64,000 bases of DNA. It comes from Paraburkholderia bryophila. GTDB taxonomy: Bacteria > Pseudomonadota > Gammaproteobacteria > Burkholderiales > Burkholderiaceae. How positions within the stretch are numbered: the first letter of the stretch is position 1; each line of letters begins with the position of its first letter. The notes under the pieces are model-generated. The model was not told the origin of the DNA. It did no database searches and saw nothing but the letters and a program-made list of their open reading frames with translations. Shown piece after piece: positions 31,944-40,873 of the stretch. The DNA is taken from the NCBI RefSeq assembly GCF_013409255.1, contig NZ_JACCAS010000001.1, positions 2,914,001 to 2,978,000 of the forward strand, written 5' to 3'. Both the position numbers and the translations under genes were made by a program.

Positions 31944-32324
31944 TCAGGCGCCGATGGCCTTGGCGTACGCGTCGGCATCGATCAGACGATCGTGCGTGGC
32001 ATCGTCGGACGGCTTGATCTTGAAGAGCCAGCTGTCGTACGGCGTGGTGTTCACCGAATCGGGCGTGTCGGCAACGGCGGTGTTCGCTTCGATGATTTCG
32101 CCCGAGACCGGTGCGTAGATATCGGAAGCGGCTTTCACCGATTCGATCACGGCGACGGTGTCGCCGGCTTCGACGTTCTTGCCGAGTTCCTGGACTTCGA
32201 AGAAGACGATATCGCCGAGCGCTTCCTGCGCGTGGTCGGTAATGCCGACCGTCAGCGTGCCGTCCGCTTCAGTGCGGACCCATTCGTGCGATTCGGTATA
32301 TTTCAGATCGGCCGGGATGCTCAT
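31944..32324 (-). CDS. gcvH: Glycine cleavage system H-protein (GcvH)
   Basis: Encodes 126 residues of the lipoyl-carrier protein of the glycine cleavage system. The lipoylated lysine is in [18 protein letters not shown] at residue 64, identical in position to E. coli GcvH. The ends are typical: YTESHEWV at the start and [12 protein letters not shown] at the end. The start ATG 32324 is preceded by a purine-rich AGGAGC site. It is the second gene of the operon and the length is normal. Confidence 0.98.
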   Translation of the reverse strand: MSIPADLKYTESHEWVRTEADGTLTVGITDHAQEALGDIVFFEVQELGKNVEAGDTVAVIESVKAASDIYAPVSGEIIEANTAVADTPDSVNTTPYDSWLFKIKPSDDATHDRLIDADAYAKAIGA

Positions 32325-32388
32325 CGGATGCTCCTATGCGGTGTTCGGATGGTGTTCAATAAAGGGGGAAGCGTACGCGCCGGCCTGC

Positions 32389-33507
32389 TTAAACCGCGAG
32401 CACTTTGCCGTTGCGCACGAACGGCAGTTTTACCACGCTTGCGGGAACGTTTTTGTCACGAATCTGAACGTGAACGGTGTCGCCCGGCTGCACGCCTTTC
32501 GGCACGCGCGCAAAGGCGATCGATTCCTGCATGGTCGGGGAAAACGTGCCGCTGGTGATTTCGCCTTCGCCGTGCGGCGTGACGACTTTCTGATGAGCAC
32601 GCAGCACGCCTGCGGCCTTGCCGTTGTCTTTCAGCAGGATCAGGCCGACGAACGCGGCCTGCGAGCCGTCCGCTTCCAGCTTGTCCTTGCCGACGAAGGC
32701 ACGCGGCGACGTGAGGTCGACGGTCCATGCGAGACCGGCGTCGAGCGGCGAGACGTTGTCGTCCATATCCTGGCCGTACAGGTTCATGCCGGCTTCGAGG
32801 CGCAGCGTGTCGCGCGCGCCGAGGCCGGCCGGGCGGACGCCTTGCGCCAGCAGCGCGTCCCACAGGGCGGCGACGTGTTCCGCCGGCACGATGATTTCGA
32901 AGCCGTCTTCGCCGGTGTAGCCGGTGCGGGCTACGGTGAGTTCGCCAAACGGCGTGCCGTCGATACGGGCGGCGTTGAACGGCTTCAACGTTTCAGTCGC
33001 GGCGCGCGCGGCCGGCACGGTTTGCCAGACTTTATCGCGCGCGTTCGGGCCTTGCACGGCGACGATCGCGTAATCGCGACGCGGCGTGATGGTCAGGCCG
33101 AAGCTGCCTTCGGCGTTGAGCTGGCCGAACCACGCGATGTCTTTGTCGGCGGTGCCGGCGTTGACGACCACGCGGAAGTGATCTTCGCCGAAGTAATAGA
33201 CGATCAGATCGTCGATCACGCCGCCGTTCGGGTTCAGCAGACAGGAGTAGAGCGCGCGACCCGGGGTTTGCAGCTTGCCGACGTTATTGGCCAGTGCGTA
33301 GTCGAAGAACGCGCGCACGCGCTCGCCGGTGAAATCGACGACGCACATGTGCGAGACGTCGAACATGCCGGCGTCGGTGCGCACCGCGCGGTGTTCGTCG
33401 ATCTGCGAGCCATAGTTGACGGGCATGTCCCAGCCGCCGAAATCGACCATGCGGGCGTTGAGCGCACGATGGGTGGCGTGGAGCGGGGTGTGTTTGAGTT
33501 CGGTCAT
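32389..33507 (-). CDS. gcvT: Aminomethyltransferase (T-protein, GcvT)
   Basis: Encodes 372 residues. GcvT releases ammonia from the aminomethyl-lipoyl intermediate and passes the one-carbon unit to tetrahydrofolate. The N-terminal pattern [20 protein letters not shown] and the later [14 protein letters not shown] and [18 protein letters not shown] are classic T-protein motifs. It is the first gene of the gcvTHP operon. The 5' leader carries a tandem glycine riboswitch ending about 80 bases before the start codon. Confidence 0.97.
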   Translation of the reverse strand: MTELKHTPLHATHRALNARMVDFGGWDMPVNYGSQIDEHRAVRTDAGMFDVSHMCVVDFTGERVRAFFDYALANNVGKLQTPGRALYSCLLNPNGGVIDDLIVYYFGEDHFRVVVNAGTADKDIAWFGQLNAEGSFGLTITPRRDYAIVAVQGPNARDKVWQTVPAARAATETLKPFNAARIDGTPFGELTVARTGYTGEDGFEIIVPAEHVAALWDALLAQGVRPAGLGARDTLRLEAGMNLYGQDMDDNVSPLDAGLAWTVDLTSPRAFVGKDKLEADGSQAAFVGLILLKDNGKAAGVLRAHQKVVTPHGEGEITSGTFSPTMQESIAFARVPKGVQPGDTVHVQIRDKNVPASVVKLPFVRNGKVLAV

Positions 33508-33589
33508 GGGGCCTCAGGCGTCTCGCGAAACAAAAAAGGCCATGCGGCACGACGCCTCGCGGCCTGATGGCTGCGAGCGATGCGCTGCA

Positions 33590-33865
33590 TGGCCCCTCTG
33601 TCCTCGATACCTGAGAGATTGCGTTGCCGCGAACACGTTGACGTGTCGCGGTGAAACGCGCGCCCCTTCGGTGGGCAGCCTGCCGGAATCTGCATTTGCA
33701 GATGGCTACTGCCGCTCTCCAGAGTGCGAAAAACCGGAGCCCCGATGTTGCCTGGAGGCGGGTTTTTCGACGCGGTCGGTCCTTTTGCCTGAGAGTTTGC
33801 GGGTGTGCCCCTTCGGCGGCGCGGCCTGCGATTTTCAGCGGCCAGCACGCTCTCCCGACGCGTGC
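33590..33865 (-). promoter_or_regulatory. Tandem glycine riboswitch of the gcv operon
   Basis: On the minus strand two glycine aptamers occur in series. The first (about 33860-33771) begins GGGAGAGCGTGCTGG and has the core CGCCGAAGGGGCACAC and the end ACTCTCAGGCAAAAGGAC. The second (about 33722-33590) begins CTGGAGAGCGGCAG and has CACCGAAGGGGCGCGC and TCTCTCAGGTATCGAGGACA. These are the defining conserved elements of the class. Tandem aptamers bind glycine and normally switch on gcv genes when glycine is abundant. The expression platform lies between 33590 and the gcvT start. Confidence 0.95.
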
Positions 33866-33950
33866 GGCGAATGTACGCGACGCCCCCGAGCTTGTCAAAT
33901 AAAGGCGCGCGAGCGGCGCGGGGATTGGCGCAGCGCGATTGCGCCTGTCA

Positions 33951-33980
33951 AAAAAAAGCGCGGGACGTGATGCCCGCGCT
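33951..33980 (-). terminator. Terminator of the small lipoprotein gene
   Basis: AGCGCGGG and CCCGCGCT form a perfect eight-base stem. Eight U bases follow on the minus strand, and T-rich sequence on the plus side may allow bidirectional use. Confidence 0.85.
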
Positions 33981-34012
33981 TCTTTTGTACCGCATGACCT
34001 GAACTGGCGCGA

Positions 34013-34363
34013 TTATTCGCCGATGGCGTGTGCCGCGTTGTCCAGTTCCTGGTTCAGCACGCGCTGTTCGTCGCCGGACAGCCCGCCGCCGTGTTGCGCC
34101 GCCATGTCGTGCGATTCCTGACGGATCACGTCGAGGCGGTGATGCAGCGCGCCGCCTTGCGGGGGCGGGTAGTAGCCTTGGTTGACGTGAGCGTCGATGC
34201 GGCGGCTCAGGTTGTCGATACGGCCGTCGACCTGATGCAGGCGCTCATACGCGATCTGCTGCGGGTTAGGGCGCGGGGCCGGCGCCGGTTGGGGTGCCAC
34301 CACGCAAGCGGCGAGCGAACTGAGCAAAGCGCATGCTGCTACTGCGCGAATGATACGGGGCAT
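34013..34363 (-). CDS. Small putative lipoprotein
   Basis: Encodes 116 residues. The N-terminus is a lipoprotein signal peptide with lipobox LAAC, placing the lipidated cysteine at residue 20. A proline-rich linker (VAPQPAPAPRPNP) and a polar helical domain with hydrophobic spacing follow (YERLHQVDGRIDNLSRRIDA, then GDEQRVLNQELDNAAHAI). It is probably exported to the periplasm or outer membrane. The function is unknown. It has its own terminator and is not obviously linked to the glycine operon on the same strand downstream. Confidence 0.75.
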   Translation of the reverse strand: MPRIIRAVAACALLSSLAACVVAPQPAPAPRPNPQQIAYERLHQVDGRIDNLSRRIDAHVNQGYYPPPQGGALHHRLDVIRQESHDMAAQHGGGLSGDEQRVLNQELDNAAHAIGE

Positions 34364-34570
34364 GGACTCTCCGGAAGTCGTTGTCGTTTTCTGGTGCTAC
34401 CCGGGTAGCAACGGATAAGACGGCGTTCGCGCTGACCGGAGAGGGGCGCTTATTTGTAACGTTATGTTCCTTTCGGGCTTGTCAGTTTCAGGCGGCGCGG
34501 CGACGCTGGTGAACCGGGTTTTGGGTACACAGACCGTCGCCGGACGTCGGCCAACCCGCCGGCCAACCCC

Positions 34571-35620
34571 TTAGCGAATCCGCTCGAACGGCAAACGGAC
34601 GCCTTCCTCCGAACTGCGCGCAGCCAGTTCGATAATCGTCATGACGTCGACGGCTTCCTGAGCGCTGACCGGGAATTTCACGCCGTTCTGGATCGCATCG
34701 GCGAGGGCAATGTAGAAGCCGGCGTAATCGCCGTTAAGCGTCGGCAGTTCCTGTTCCACTTCCTGATCGCCTTCCAGCACGCGCAGCACGCCCGCTGTAT
34801 TGCCGGCGGCGAAGCCCTCGTCGCCGGGGCGCAGACCGGCCTTCAACTGATCTTCCTGGGTGTCGAGCCCGTATTTCACGTAGCTCCCGCGCGTGCCGTG
34901 GATCGCGAACCGCGGCGCGAGCAGCATGGTGAGCGCGCTGGCGTGCAGCACGACCTCGAATTCGCCATAGCCGAGTTGAATGTGCACGTAGTCCGGCGCG
35001 CTGGCTTCGTCGCGATGCGTGCGCACGGTCGCCGATACGGTCTGCGGCGCGCCGAATAACGCGAGCGCCTGGTCGATCAGATGCGGCCCAAGGTCGAACA
35101 GCAGGCCGCCGCCGCGCGACGCCTCTTCGCGCCAGCGTTGCCGCACTTCCGGACGAAAGCGGTCGAAATGCGATTCGAATTGCGTGACGCGCCCCAAGGT
35201 CCCGGCGGCGAGCAGGTCGCGCACGGTCATGAAATCGCCGTCCCAGCGGCGGTTATGGAACGGCACGAACCGCTTGCCGCGGGCCAGCGCGATGTTGGCG
35301 AGCGTATGCGCGTCGGCGGCGGTGAGCGTGACCGGCTTGTCGACCACCACGTGTTTGCCGGCTTCCAGCGTGCGGCGCGCGAGGTCGAAGTGCGTGTCGT
35401 TGGGCGTCGCGATCACGACGCAGTCGATTTCCTCGAGCGCGAGCAACGCGTCGAGATCGGCCACCACTTTCGCGTGCGGATAGTCGGCGAGCGCCTGCTC
35501 CGGCCGGCCCGTCGCAATCGCCGCGACGCTCGCGCGCCCGCAGTGGTCGATCACCGGCGCATGAAAGGTGGCGCCAGCAAAACCGTAACCCATCAATCCA
35601 ATCTTCAGCGATGCGGACAT
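34571..35620 (-). CDS. Gfo/Idh/MocA-family NAD(P)-dependent oxidoreductase
   Basis: Encodes 349 residues. The N-terminal Rossmann domain begins KIGLMGYGFAGATFHAP (GxGxxG-type) and has the VIATPNDTHFDLARRTLEAG segment. The catalytic-region motif VVDKPVTLT follows, with the EKP-type lysine. The C-terminal domain has GGGLLFDLGPHLIDQAL, including the conserved Asp/His pair. Such enzymes oxidise or reduce sugars, inositol and related substrates, and the pattern resembles the E. coli YdgJ group. It is divergent from the rep gene. The substrate is unknown. Confidence 0.9.
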   Translation of the reverse strand: MSASLKIGLMGYGFAGATFHAPVIDHCGRASVAAIATGRPEQALADYPHAKVVADLDALLALEEIDCVVIATPNDTHFDLARRTLEAGKHVVVDKPVTLTAADAHTLANIALARGKRFVPFHNRRWDGDFMTVRDLLAAGTLGRVTQFESHFDRFRPEVRQRWREEASRGGGLLFDLGPHLIDQALALFGAPQTVSATVRTHRDEASAPDYVHIQLGYGEFEVVLHASALTMLLAPRFAIHGTRGSYVKYGLDTQEDQLKAGLRPGDEGFAAGNTAGVLRVLEGDQEVEQELPTLNGDYAGFYIALADAIQNGVKFPVSAQEAVDVMTIIELAARSSEEGVRLPFERIR

Positions 35621-35992
35621 GCGTGTCTTCCTGCAAAAACGGCGCGCCGCCTGGCCACCGCGGCGTCGGCGCGCAACGCTGTAATTGTGGCATGTTCGGG
35701 CGGCGGCCCGCGGGCGTGGCAGTCACGGATTGTCCGGCGTGCCTGTCAGGCGAAGTCAGCCGGCACTGCGGCACGGAAGGTCGACTAGCGTCGTCGTCCG
35801 TCATATTCATCCGTGTTAACATCGCTCCTCTCGCGCGAACCCAAGCGGGCCGGAACACCCGCGCGGCGCGCAGGGCACCCGTACCAGCCGCCGGTGCCAC
35901 GCAGCATGATCTTGGGCCTCCAGACCGCCGGCCGGCAATGCCGGGCCGCCGCGTCTTCCGCCGCCTTCAACCGCATTACCCATCCACACACG
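35621..35992. other. Divergent intergenic region upstream of rep
   Basis: About 370 bp separate the oxidoreductase and rep starts. The rep frame is open back to 35813, but the extension is arginine/alanine-rich and unsupported. A possible -10 element GTTAACATC occurs near 35815. I see no repeats or RNA genes. Confidence 0.4.
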
Positions 35993-38083
35993 ATGTCCGC
36001 AGGCCTGAACCCCGCCCAGAATGAAGCGGTCCGTTATCTTGACGGCCCGTGTCTCGTGCTCGCCGGCGCCGGCAGCGGCAAGACGCGCGTGATCACGCAG
36101 AAAATTGCGCACCTGATCGAGGCCAAGGGCTTCGAGCCGCGCCACATCGCCGCCGTCACATTCACCAACAAGGCCGCGCTGGAAATGCGCGAGCGCGTGG
36201 GCAAGCTGCTCGAAGGCAAAACGCTCACCACGCCCGGCAAGGAAGGCCGCAAAGTGCCCGTCAATCAGTTGACGGTCTGCACCTTCCACTCGCTCGGCGT
36301 GCAGATTCTGCGGCAGGAAGCGGAACACGTCGGACTAAAGCCGCAGTTCTCGATCATGGATTCGGACGATTGCTTCGGGATGATCCAGGAGCAGGTGGGG
36401 TCCACGGACAAGGGTTTCATCCGCAAGATCCAGTCGATCATCTCGCTGTGGAAAAACGGCATGATCATGCCGGAACAGGCGATGGCGATCGCCGCGAACG
36501 AAGACGAGCATCAGGCCGCGATCGTTTACCGCAATTACGTGGCGACGCTGCACGCGTATCAGGCAGTCGATTTCGACGATTTGATCCGCCTGCCCGCCGA
36601 GCTCTTCGAGAAAAACGAGCCGGTGCGCGACCGCTGGCAAAACAAGCTGCGCTATCTGCTGATCGACGAGTATCAGGACACCAACGCGTGCCAGTACGAA
36701 CTGGTGAAGCAGCTGGCCGGCAAGCGCGCGGCTTTCACCGCAGTGGGCGACGACGATCAGGCGATCTACGGCTGGCGCGGCGCGACGCTCGAAAATCTCG
36801 GCCAGCTCAGCAAGGATTTTCCGAAGCTGCACCTGATCAAGCTCGAGCAGAACTATCGTTCGACGGTGCGCATTCTGACCGCCGCGAACAACGTGATTGC
36901 GAATAACCCGAAGCTGTTCGAAAAGAAACTGTGGTCCGAACACGGCATGGGCGACACGATCACCGTCACGCCGTGCAATGACGAAGAACACGAAGCCGAG
37001 TCCGTGGTGTTCCGGCTGTCCGCGCACAAGTTCGAGCGCCGCGCGAATTTCCGCGACTATGCGATTCTGTATCGCGGCAATTTCCAGGCGCGCATCTTTG
37101 AACAGGTGCTGCGTCGGGAACGGATTCCGTATGTGCTGTCGGGTGGGCAGTCGTTTTTCGACAAGGCCGAGATCAAGGACATCTGCGCGTATCTGCGCCT
37201 GATCGCCAACGCGAACGACGACCCCGCGTTCATCCGCGCGATCACGACGCCGCGTCGCGGCGTCGGCAATACGACGCTCGAAGCGCTCGGTTCGTTCGCG
37301 GGTCAGGCGAAGGTGTCGCTGTTCGAGGCGGTGTATATGGGCGGCATCGAAGCGCGCCTGTCGCCGCGCCAGATCGAACCGATGCGCGTGTTCTGCGACT
37401 TCATGCAGCGCCTCACCGATCGCGCGGAGAAAGACGCCGCCGGCCCGCTGCTCGATGAACTGATGGACGCGATCCACTACGAGGCCTATCTGTACGACGC
37501 GTTCGACGAACGTCAGGCGCAGTCCAAGTGGCAGAACGTGCTGGAGTTCATGGAATGGCTAAAACGCAAGGGCACCAAGGCCGAGCCGGAAGGCGCCGCG
37601 AATAGCGAGGCAACCGGCTACGACACCGCCGACGGTCTCGGCGACACCGGCAAGAACCTGCTTGGCCTGATTCAGACGGTCGCGCTGATGTCGATGCTCG
37701 AAGGCCGCGAGGAAGATCCCGACGCGGTGCGGTTGTCGACGGTGCATGCGTCGAAAGGGCTGGAGTACCCGCACGTGTTTCTGGTGGGCGTCGAGGAAGG
37801 CATCATGCCGCACCGCGGCGGCCCCGACGACGAGCCGATCGACGACGCGCGCATCGAGGAAGAACGCCGCTTGATGTACGTCGCGATTACGCGTGCGCAG
37901 CGCAGTCTGCATCTGAACTGGTGCAAGAAGCGCAAGCGCGCGAGAGAGACGGTGGTGTGCGAGCCGTCGCGTTTCATTCCCGAGATGCTGCTCGATGATG
38001 CGCCGCCGCCTACGGCGGATGAGGCGCCGATGTCGCCGAAAGACCGGCTGGCGAGTTTGAAGGCGCTGTTGCAGAAGCCTTGA
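35993..38083 (+). CDS. rep: ATP-dependent DNA helicase Rep (UvrD/Rep family)
   Basis: Encodes 696 residues of superfamily 1A 3'-5' helicases. The start is ATG 35993 (MSAGLNPAQNEAVRYLDGPC). Motif I (Walker A) is LAGAGSGKTRVI, motif II is LLIDEYQDTNACQYELV, motif III is GDDDQAIYGWRGA, motif IV includes LEQNYRST, motif V is VHASKGLEYPHVFLVGVEEG, and motif VI is RRLMYVAITRAQ. Rep-type features such as TVCTFHSLGVQILR and the PHRGG segment favour Rep over UvrD or PcrA. It assists the replisome past protein blocks. The C-terminus is short. Confidence 0.9.
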   Translation: MSAGLNPAQNEAVRYLDGPCLVLAGAGSGKTRVITQKIAHLIEAKGFEPRHIAAVTFTNKAALEMRERVGKLLEGKTLTTPGKEGRKVPVNQLTVCTFHSLGVQILRQEAEHVGLKPQFSIMDSDDCFGMIQEQVGSTDKGFIRKIQSIISLWKNGMIMPEQAMAIAANEDEHQAAIVYRNYVATLHAYQAVDFDDLIRLPAELFEKNEPVRDRWQNKLRYLLIDEYQDTNACQYELVKQLAGKRAAFTAVGDDDQAIYGWRGATLENLGQLSKDFPKLHLIKLEQNYRSTVRILTAANNVIANNPKLFEKKLWSEHGMGDTITVTPCNDEEHEAESVVFRLSAHKFERRANFRDYAILYRGNFQARIFEQVLRRERIPYVLSGGQSFFDKAEIKDICAYLRLIANANDDPAFIRAITTPRRGVGNTTLEALGSFAGQAKVSLFEAVYMGGIEARLSPRQIEPMRVFCDFMQRLTDRAEKDAAGPLLDELMDAIHYEAYLYDAFDERQAQSKWQNVLEFMEWLKRKGTKAEPEGAANSEATGYDTADGLGDTGKNLLGLIQTVALMSMLEGREEDPDAVRLSTVHASKGLEYPHVFLVGVEEGIMPHRGGPDDEPIDDARIEEERRLMYVAITRAQRSLHLNWCKKRKRARETVVCEPSRFIPEMLLDDAPPPTADEAPMSPKDRLASLKALLQKP

Positions 38084-38255
38084 GCGGGCTGGGGTCGTGC
38101 CTTGCCTTACCGTATCGTGTCGCGCCGCTGCGTGGTGCGCAAAACCCCGCGAGCGACAGGTGCTTCGGTGGTTTGGCGGCGCGCTCGCGCTAGAGTGACG
38201 CGGCTCGTCGACGGTGAAAGTCGGCGGGCATCGCCGTTCACTGGAGACCGCCCGC

Positions 38256-38837
38256 ATGACCTCGCTGCCGCTTGCACCTTATCGTCGCGCGCTTGAAACC
38301 TACATCGACGCGAAAGACAACACGCGGGCCGAACGCATCGCCGAGGCCTTCGCTGCCGACGCCGTGCTCACCATGTCGCTTGCGACGTCGAATATCGCGT
38401 TTCCGGCGCGCACCGTCGGCGCCGATGCCATCGCCAAAACGCTCGTTACCGATTTCGGCGCCCAATACACGCGGTGCAGGACCTATTACGTCTGCGATGC
38501 GCTCGCCGTGCAAGACGGCGTGATCGATGCGTTGCCCTGGCTGGTGGTGATGCGCGAACCGGCGACGGGCGCATTGCGCGTCGGCCACGGCGTGTATCGG
38601 TGGACGTTCGACGAAACACCGGTCGTCACGGGCTTTCATATTCATATCGCCCGCATGGACGTCGTGCCCGATGCCGACGGCGCTTTGCTCGACGCGCTGC
38701 AAGCGGGGCTGGCGTATCCGTGGCTTACGCCTGCTGCTTTGCATGAGCATCTCGCCGCGCTGGCTCGCGACACACCGGCGTTGGCGTTTGTCGATGCATT
38801 CAGCCGGCCGGCGATTGCACCGAGCCACGACGAATAA
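38256..38837 (+). CDS. NTF2-like / SnoaL-fold protein of unknown function
   Basis: Encodes 193 residues. The pattern of an N-terminal helix pair (ALETYIDAKDNTRAERIAEA), the FAADAVLTMSLATSNIAFPA segment and later beta-strands with a final GFHIHIARMDVV fits the cone-shaped NTF2-like fold, common to SnoaL-type hydrolases/isomerases and small-ligand carriers. The start ATG 38256 follows GGAGAC. No catalytic residues can be assigned with certainty. A strong bidirectional terminator follows. It is monocistronic between rep and a cytochrome c gene, with no clear pathway link. Confidence 0.7.
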   Translation: MTSLPLAPYRRALETYIDAKDNTRAERIAEAFAADAVLTMSLATSNIAFPARTVGADAIAKTLVTDFGAQYTRCRTYYVCDALAVQDGVIDALPWLVVMREPATGALRVGHGVYRWTFDETPVVTGFHIHIARMDVVPDADGALLDALQAGLAYPWLTPAALHEHLAALARDTPALAFVDAFSRPAIAPSHDE

Positions 38838-38839
38838 GC

Positions 38840-38879
38840 AAAAATCCCTGCCTCACGTTGCCGTGAGACAGGGATTTTT
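38840..38879. terminator. Bidirectional rho-independent terminator
   Basis: AAAAATCCCTG...CAGGGATTTTT with inner CTCACG/CGTGAG gives an approximately 17-base-pair stem and a short loop. It lies between two convergent genes and has A and T runs on its two sides. Confidence 0.9.
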
Positions 38880-38924
38880 CGTTACGCGGCTAGGGCCGCG
38901 AGTAGTCGATGCCCGTCGAGCCGG

Positions 38925-39833
38925 TTACTTCACCGCGCTGACCATGTAATCGACGGCGGCCTTTACGTCTGCGTCCGAAGCGTTCGATCCGCCCTTCGGC
39001 GGCATCGCGCCCTTGCCATGCAGCGCGTAGTTATAGACCGTGTCCATGGAATCTTTCAGGCGCGGCGCCCAGGCGTCCTTGTCGCCGAACTTCGGTGCGT
39101 TCAGCACGCCGGCCGCGTGACAGGCCTGGCAGACCTGCGTGTACAAGGCCTTGCCCGCTTGCGAAGCATCTGCGCTTTGGGCACCGGCTGCCGGCGCGGC
39201 GGCTTGCGGCACGCTCGCCATGGCGGCCATGGCTGCGGCTGCTTGGGCCGCGCCTGCGTCGGAAGCGCCGCCCGGCGCGGCTGCTGCCGCTGCCGTTGCG
39301 CCAGAAGCTGCTGTCGCCGGCGCACCCGCTGCCGGTTGTGCCGGTTCAGGGAAGCTCGCGCCGGAATTGTTCGCCATGTAGACCACGGCGCGCGCAATTT
39401 CGAAGTCGCTGTAGTCGTCGGGGCTGGTGCCGCCGCGCGGCGGCATCGCGCCTTTACCGGCGAGCGCCGTGTGCCACAGCGTGTCGAAGCCTTGCGAAAT
39501 GCGCGGGGCCCAGTCGGCGGCATTGGTGAATTTCGGCGCGCCTGCCGCACCCGACGCGTGACACGCGGAGCAAACGGCCTTGTAGACTTCTTCGCCCGTC
39601 TTGTAGACGCGCGGCGCATTGGCGTCGCGAATGTCGACCTGCGCGAACGGCTTGATGCGCGCGGTGACTTCGGCTTCGGAGAGAGAGTCGGTGCCGGCGC
39701 CGGTGCGTGTCGAATTATCGACGTACGCGACCAGCAGAACGATGATGACGATCGGAACAGCAAAGCTGGCGATGATCGCGGCAATGAGCTGTCCTGGGGT
39801 TTTGATCGGGGCTTCGTGTGGTGCTTCGCTCAT
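38925..39833 (-). CDS. Membrane-anchored di-haem cytochrome c (c5-type repeats)
   Basis: Encodes 302 residues. One membrane helix near residues 17-38 (IAAIIASFAVPIVIIVLLVA) anchors two homologous cytochrome domains in the periplasm. Each has a haem-binding CxxCH (CSACH, then CQACH) and an axial-methionine motif (GKGAMPPRGG, then GKGAMPPKGG). A long Ala/Pro-rich linker joins them. Duplication of a c5-like cytochrome is evident. It probably passes electrons in respiration to an oxidase or reductase, but the partner is not in the window. The start follows GAGACAAGC. Confidence 0.92.
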   Translation of the reverse strand: MSEAPHEAPIKTPGQLIAAIIASFAVPIVIIVLLVAYVDNSTRTGAGTDSLSEAEVTARIKPFAQVDIRDANAPRVYKTGEEVYKAVCSACHASGAAGAPKFTNAADWAPRISQGFDTLWHTALAGKGAMPPRGGTSPDDYSDFEIARAVVYMANNSGASFPEPAQPAAGAPATAASGATAAAAAAPGGASDAGAAQAAAAMAAMASVPQAAAPAAGAQSADASQAGKALYTQVCQACHAAGVLNAPKFGDKDAWAPRLKDSMDTVYNYALHGKGAMPPKGGSNASDADVKAAVDYMVSAVK

Positions 39834-40107
39834 GCTTGTCTCGTCTCCGTGGGTATGTGAGCGGTACAGCGTGACGGCAACTTCTTGTTCTATATCAGCC
39901 AGGGACGATTATAGACGCAAGCTTTCGACGGCGGCGAGGGGCGCGGCGCGGTGTTCAGCAGGCGTTTACCCGCATCGATGAGGGCGAGCCGAGCGCGTCC
40001 GACGGGGCTATCGAGGCCGCCCGGTGGACGCTTGGGCCGAAACCGGGTATTCTCTCGGTCTCGCTTTGGCGTCGCTTCCGCTCTGGTTGCCGCGCTTTTG
40101 TGTTGAA

Positions 40108-40183
40108 GCGCCCGTAGCTCAATGGATAGAGTACTGCCCTCCGAAGGCAGGGGTTGCTGGTTCGATCCCAGCCGGGCGCACCA
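40108..40183 (+). tRNA. tRNA-Arg (anticodon CCG)
   Basis: A full cloverleaf is visible. The acceptor stem is GCGCCCG/CGGGCGC, the D-loop has AGCTCAATGGATAGAG, and the anticodon stem CTGCC/GGCAG surrounds loop CTCCGAA with anticodon CCG. The T-arm is GCTGGTTCGATCCCAGC, the discriminator is A, and CCA is encoded. It reads CGG codons. It is a potential integration site, but I found no repeat of its 3' end downstream. Confidence 0.97.
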
Positions 40184-40228
40184 AAATGGCCAATGGAAAA
40201 ACATTCGGCACAATGTCTTTCGGCATCT

Positions 40229-40259
40229 TCATTTCCGTTTGAAAAATAGACGGAAATCC
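40229..40259 (+). other. Hairpin after tRNA-Arg
   Basis: ATTTCCGT (40231-40238) and ACGGAAAT (40250-40257) form a perfect eight-base stem about 50 bp after the tRNA. It has no strong T-run, and could mark processing or termination of the tRNA transcript. Confidence 0.4.
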
Positions 40260-40337
40260 AGGTTCGCCTTCTTCCTCCCAGTTGTTCACCCAGTTCCTGC
40301 CGTCGCGACGGAGCGGGACGACTCGTCATTCAGGATA

Positions 40338-40727
40338 TCAGCGGCACATCACGGCGGCCTGAATCACCGCGTGAGCCCTATGGTTCCGATAAGCGCAGTA
40401 CATGAACCAAAGCCCGATGGGCGCCAGGACGAACGAGGCACAGAACAGAATTCCGACAATGACATTGAGGCCGACCGACGATTTGCCATTCACTGCCTGG
40501 GTCCTGTTGAAATAGGCCAGGCCGCGAAAGGTCGTCCGGTTGCGACCACCGGCAACAATAATGTCGTCACCGTAGGCGATTGCGATGACATCGGCAAGCA
40601 TGAGCGTCACCGACACATCATCGAGCTTGAAATCTACGACATAGGAACCCGAAAGTCCGCCTTCCGTTGTATTCAACGTTCGCGTCGTATGGCGGGTGTT
40701 TCTTGCTATTCCTGACACTAATCTCAT
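40338..40727 (-). CDS. Hypothetical membrane protein
   Basis: Encodes 129 residues. The N-terminal ~85 form a soluble, beta-rich-looking part (GLSGSYVVDFKLDDVSVTLM, ADVIAIAYGDDIIVAGGRNR). A hydrophobic stretch at about 86-112 (LNVIVGILFCASFVLAPIGLWFMY) spans the membrane once or twice as a hairpin. No signal peptide is visible. The start ATG 40727 lacks a good ribosome-binding site, and there is no better one in frame before a stop. I do not recognise a functional family. It lies between tRNA-Arg and guaA, in a region with more AT than the surroundings. Confidence 0.55.
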   Translation of the reverse strand: MRLVSGIARNTRHTTRTLNTTEGGLSGSYVVDFKLDDVSVTLMLADVIAIAYGDDIIVAGGRNRTTFRGLAYFNRTQAVNGKSSVGLNVIVGILFCASFVLAPIGLWFMYCAYRNHRAHAVIQAAVMCR

Positions 40728-40873
40728 GGGAATTGCGCTCGCTTGTCATTTCGGAAGCAGGAGGCGAATCTGCGCTCGTATCGCTTCCTCCAATCCACTT
40801 TTCCGCGACCTTGACGCCAGGATTCGCCCCGCCAACACGCCCGATCCGTGCGCCTCGCCGACGACGCCCAGTC

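Noticed and set aside
30364..32118. 584-codon plus-strand open frame opposite gcvP
   Set aside because: Antisense shadow of a fully conserved gene; no ribosome-binding site or motif.
40108..40337. tRNA-Arg as attachment site of a genomic island
   Set aside because: No integrase gene and no repeat of the tRNA 3' end was seen within the following 4 kb.
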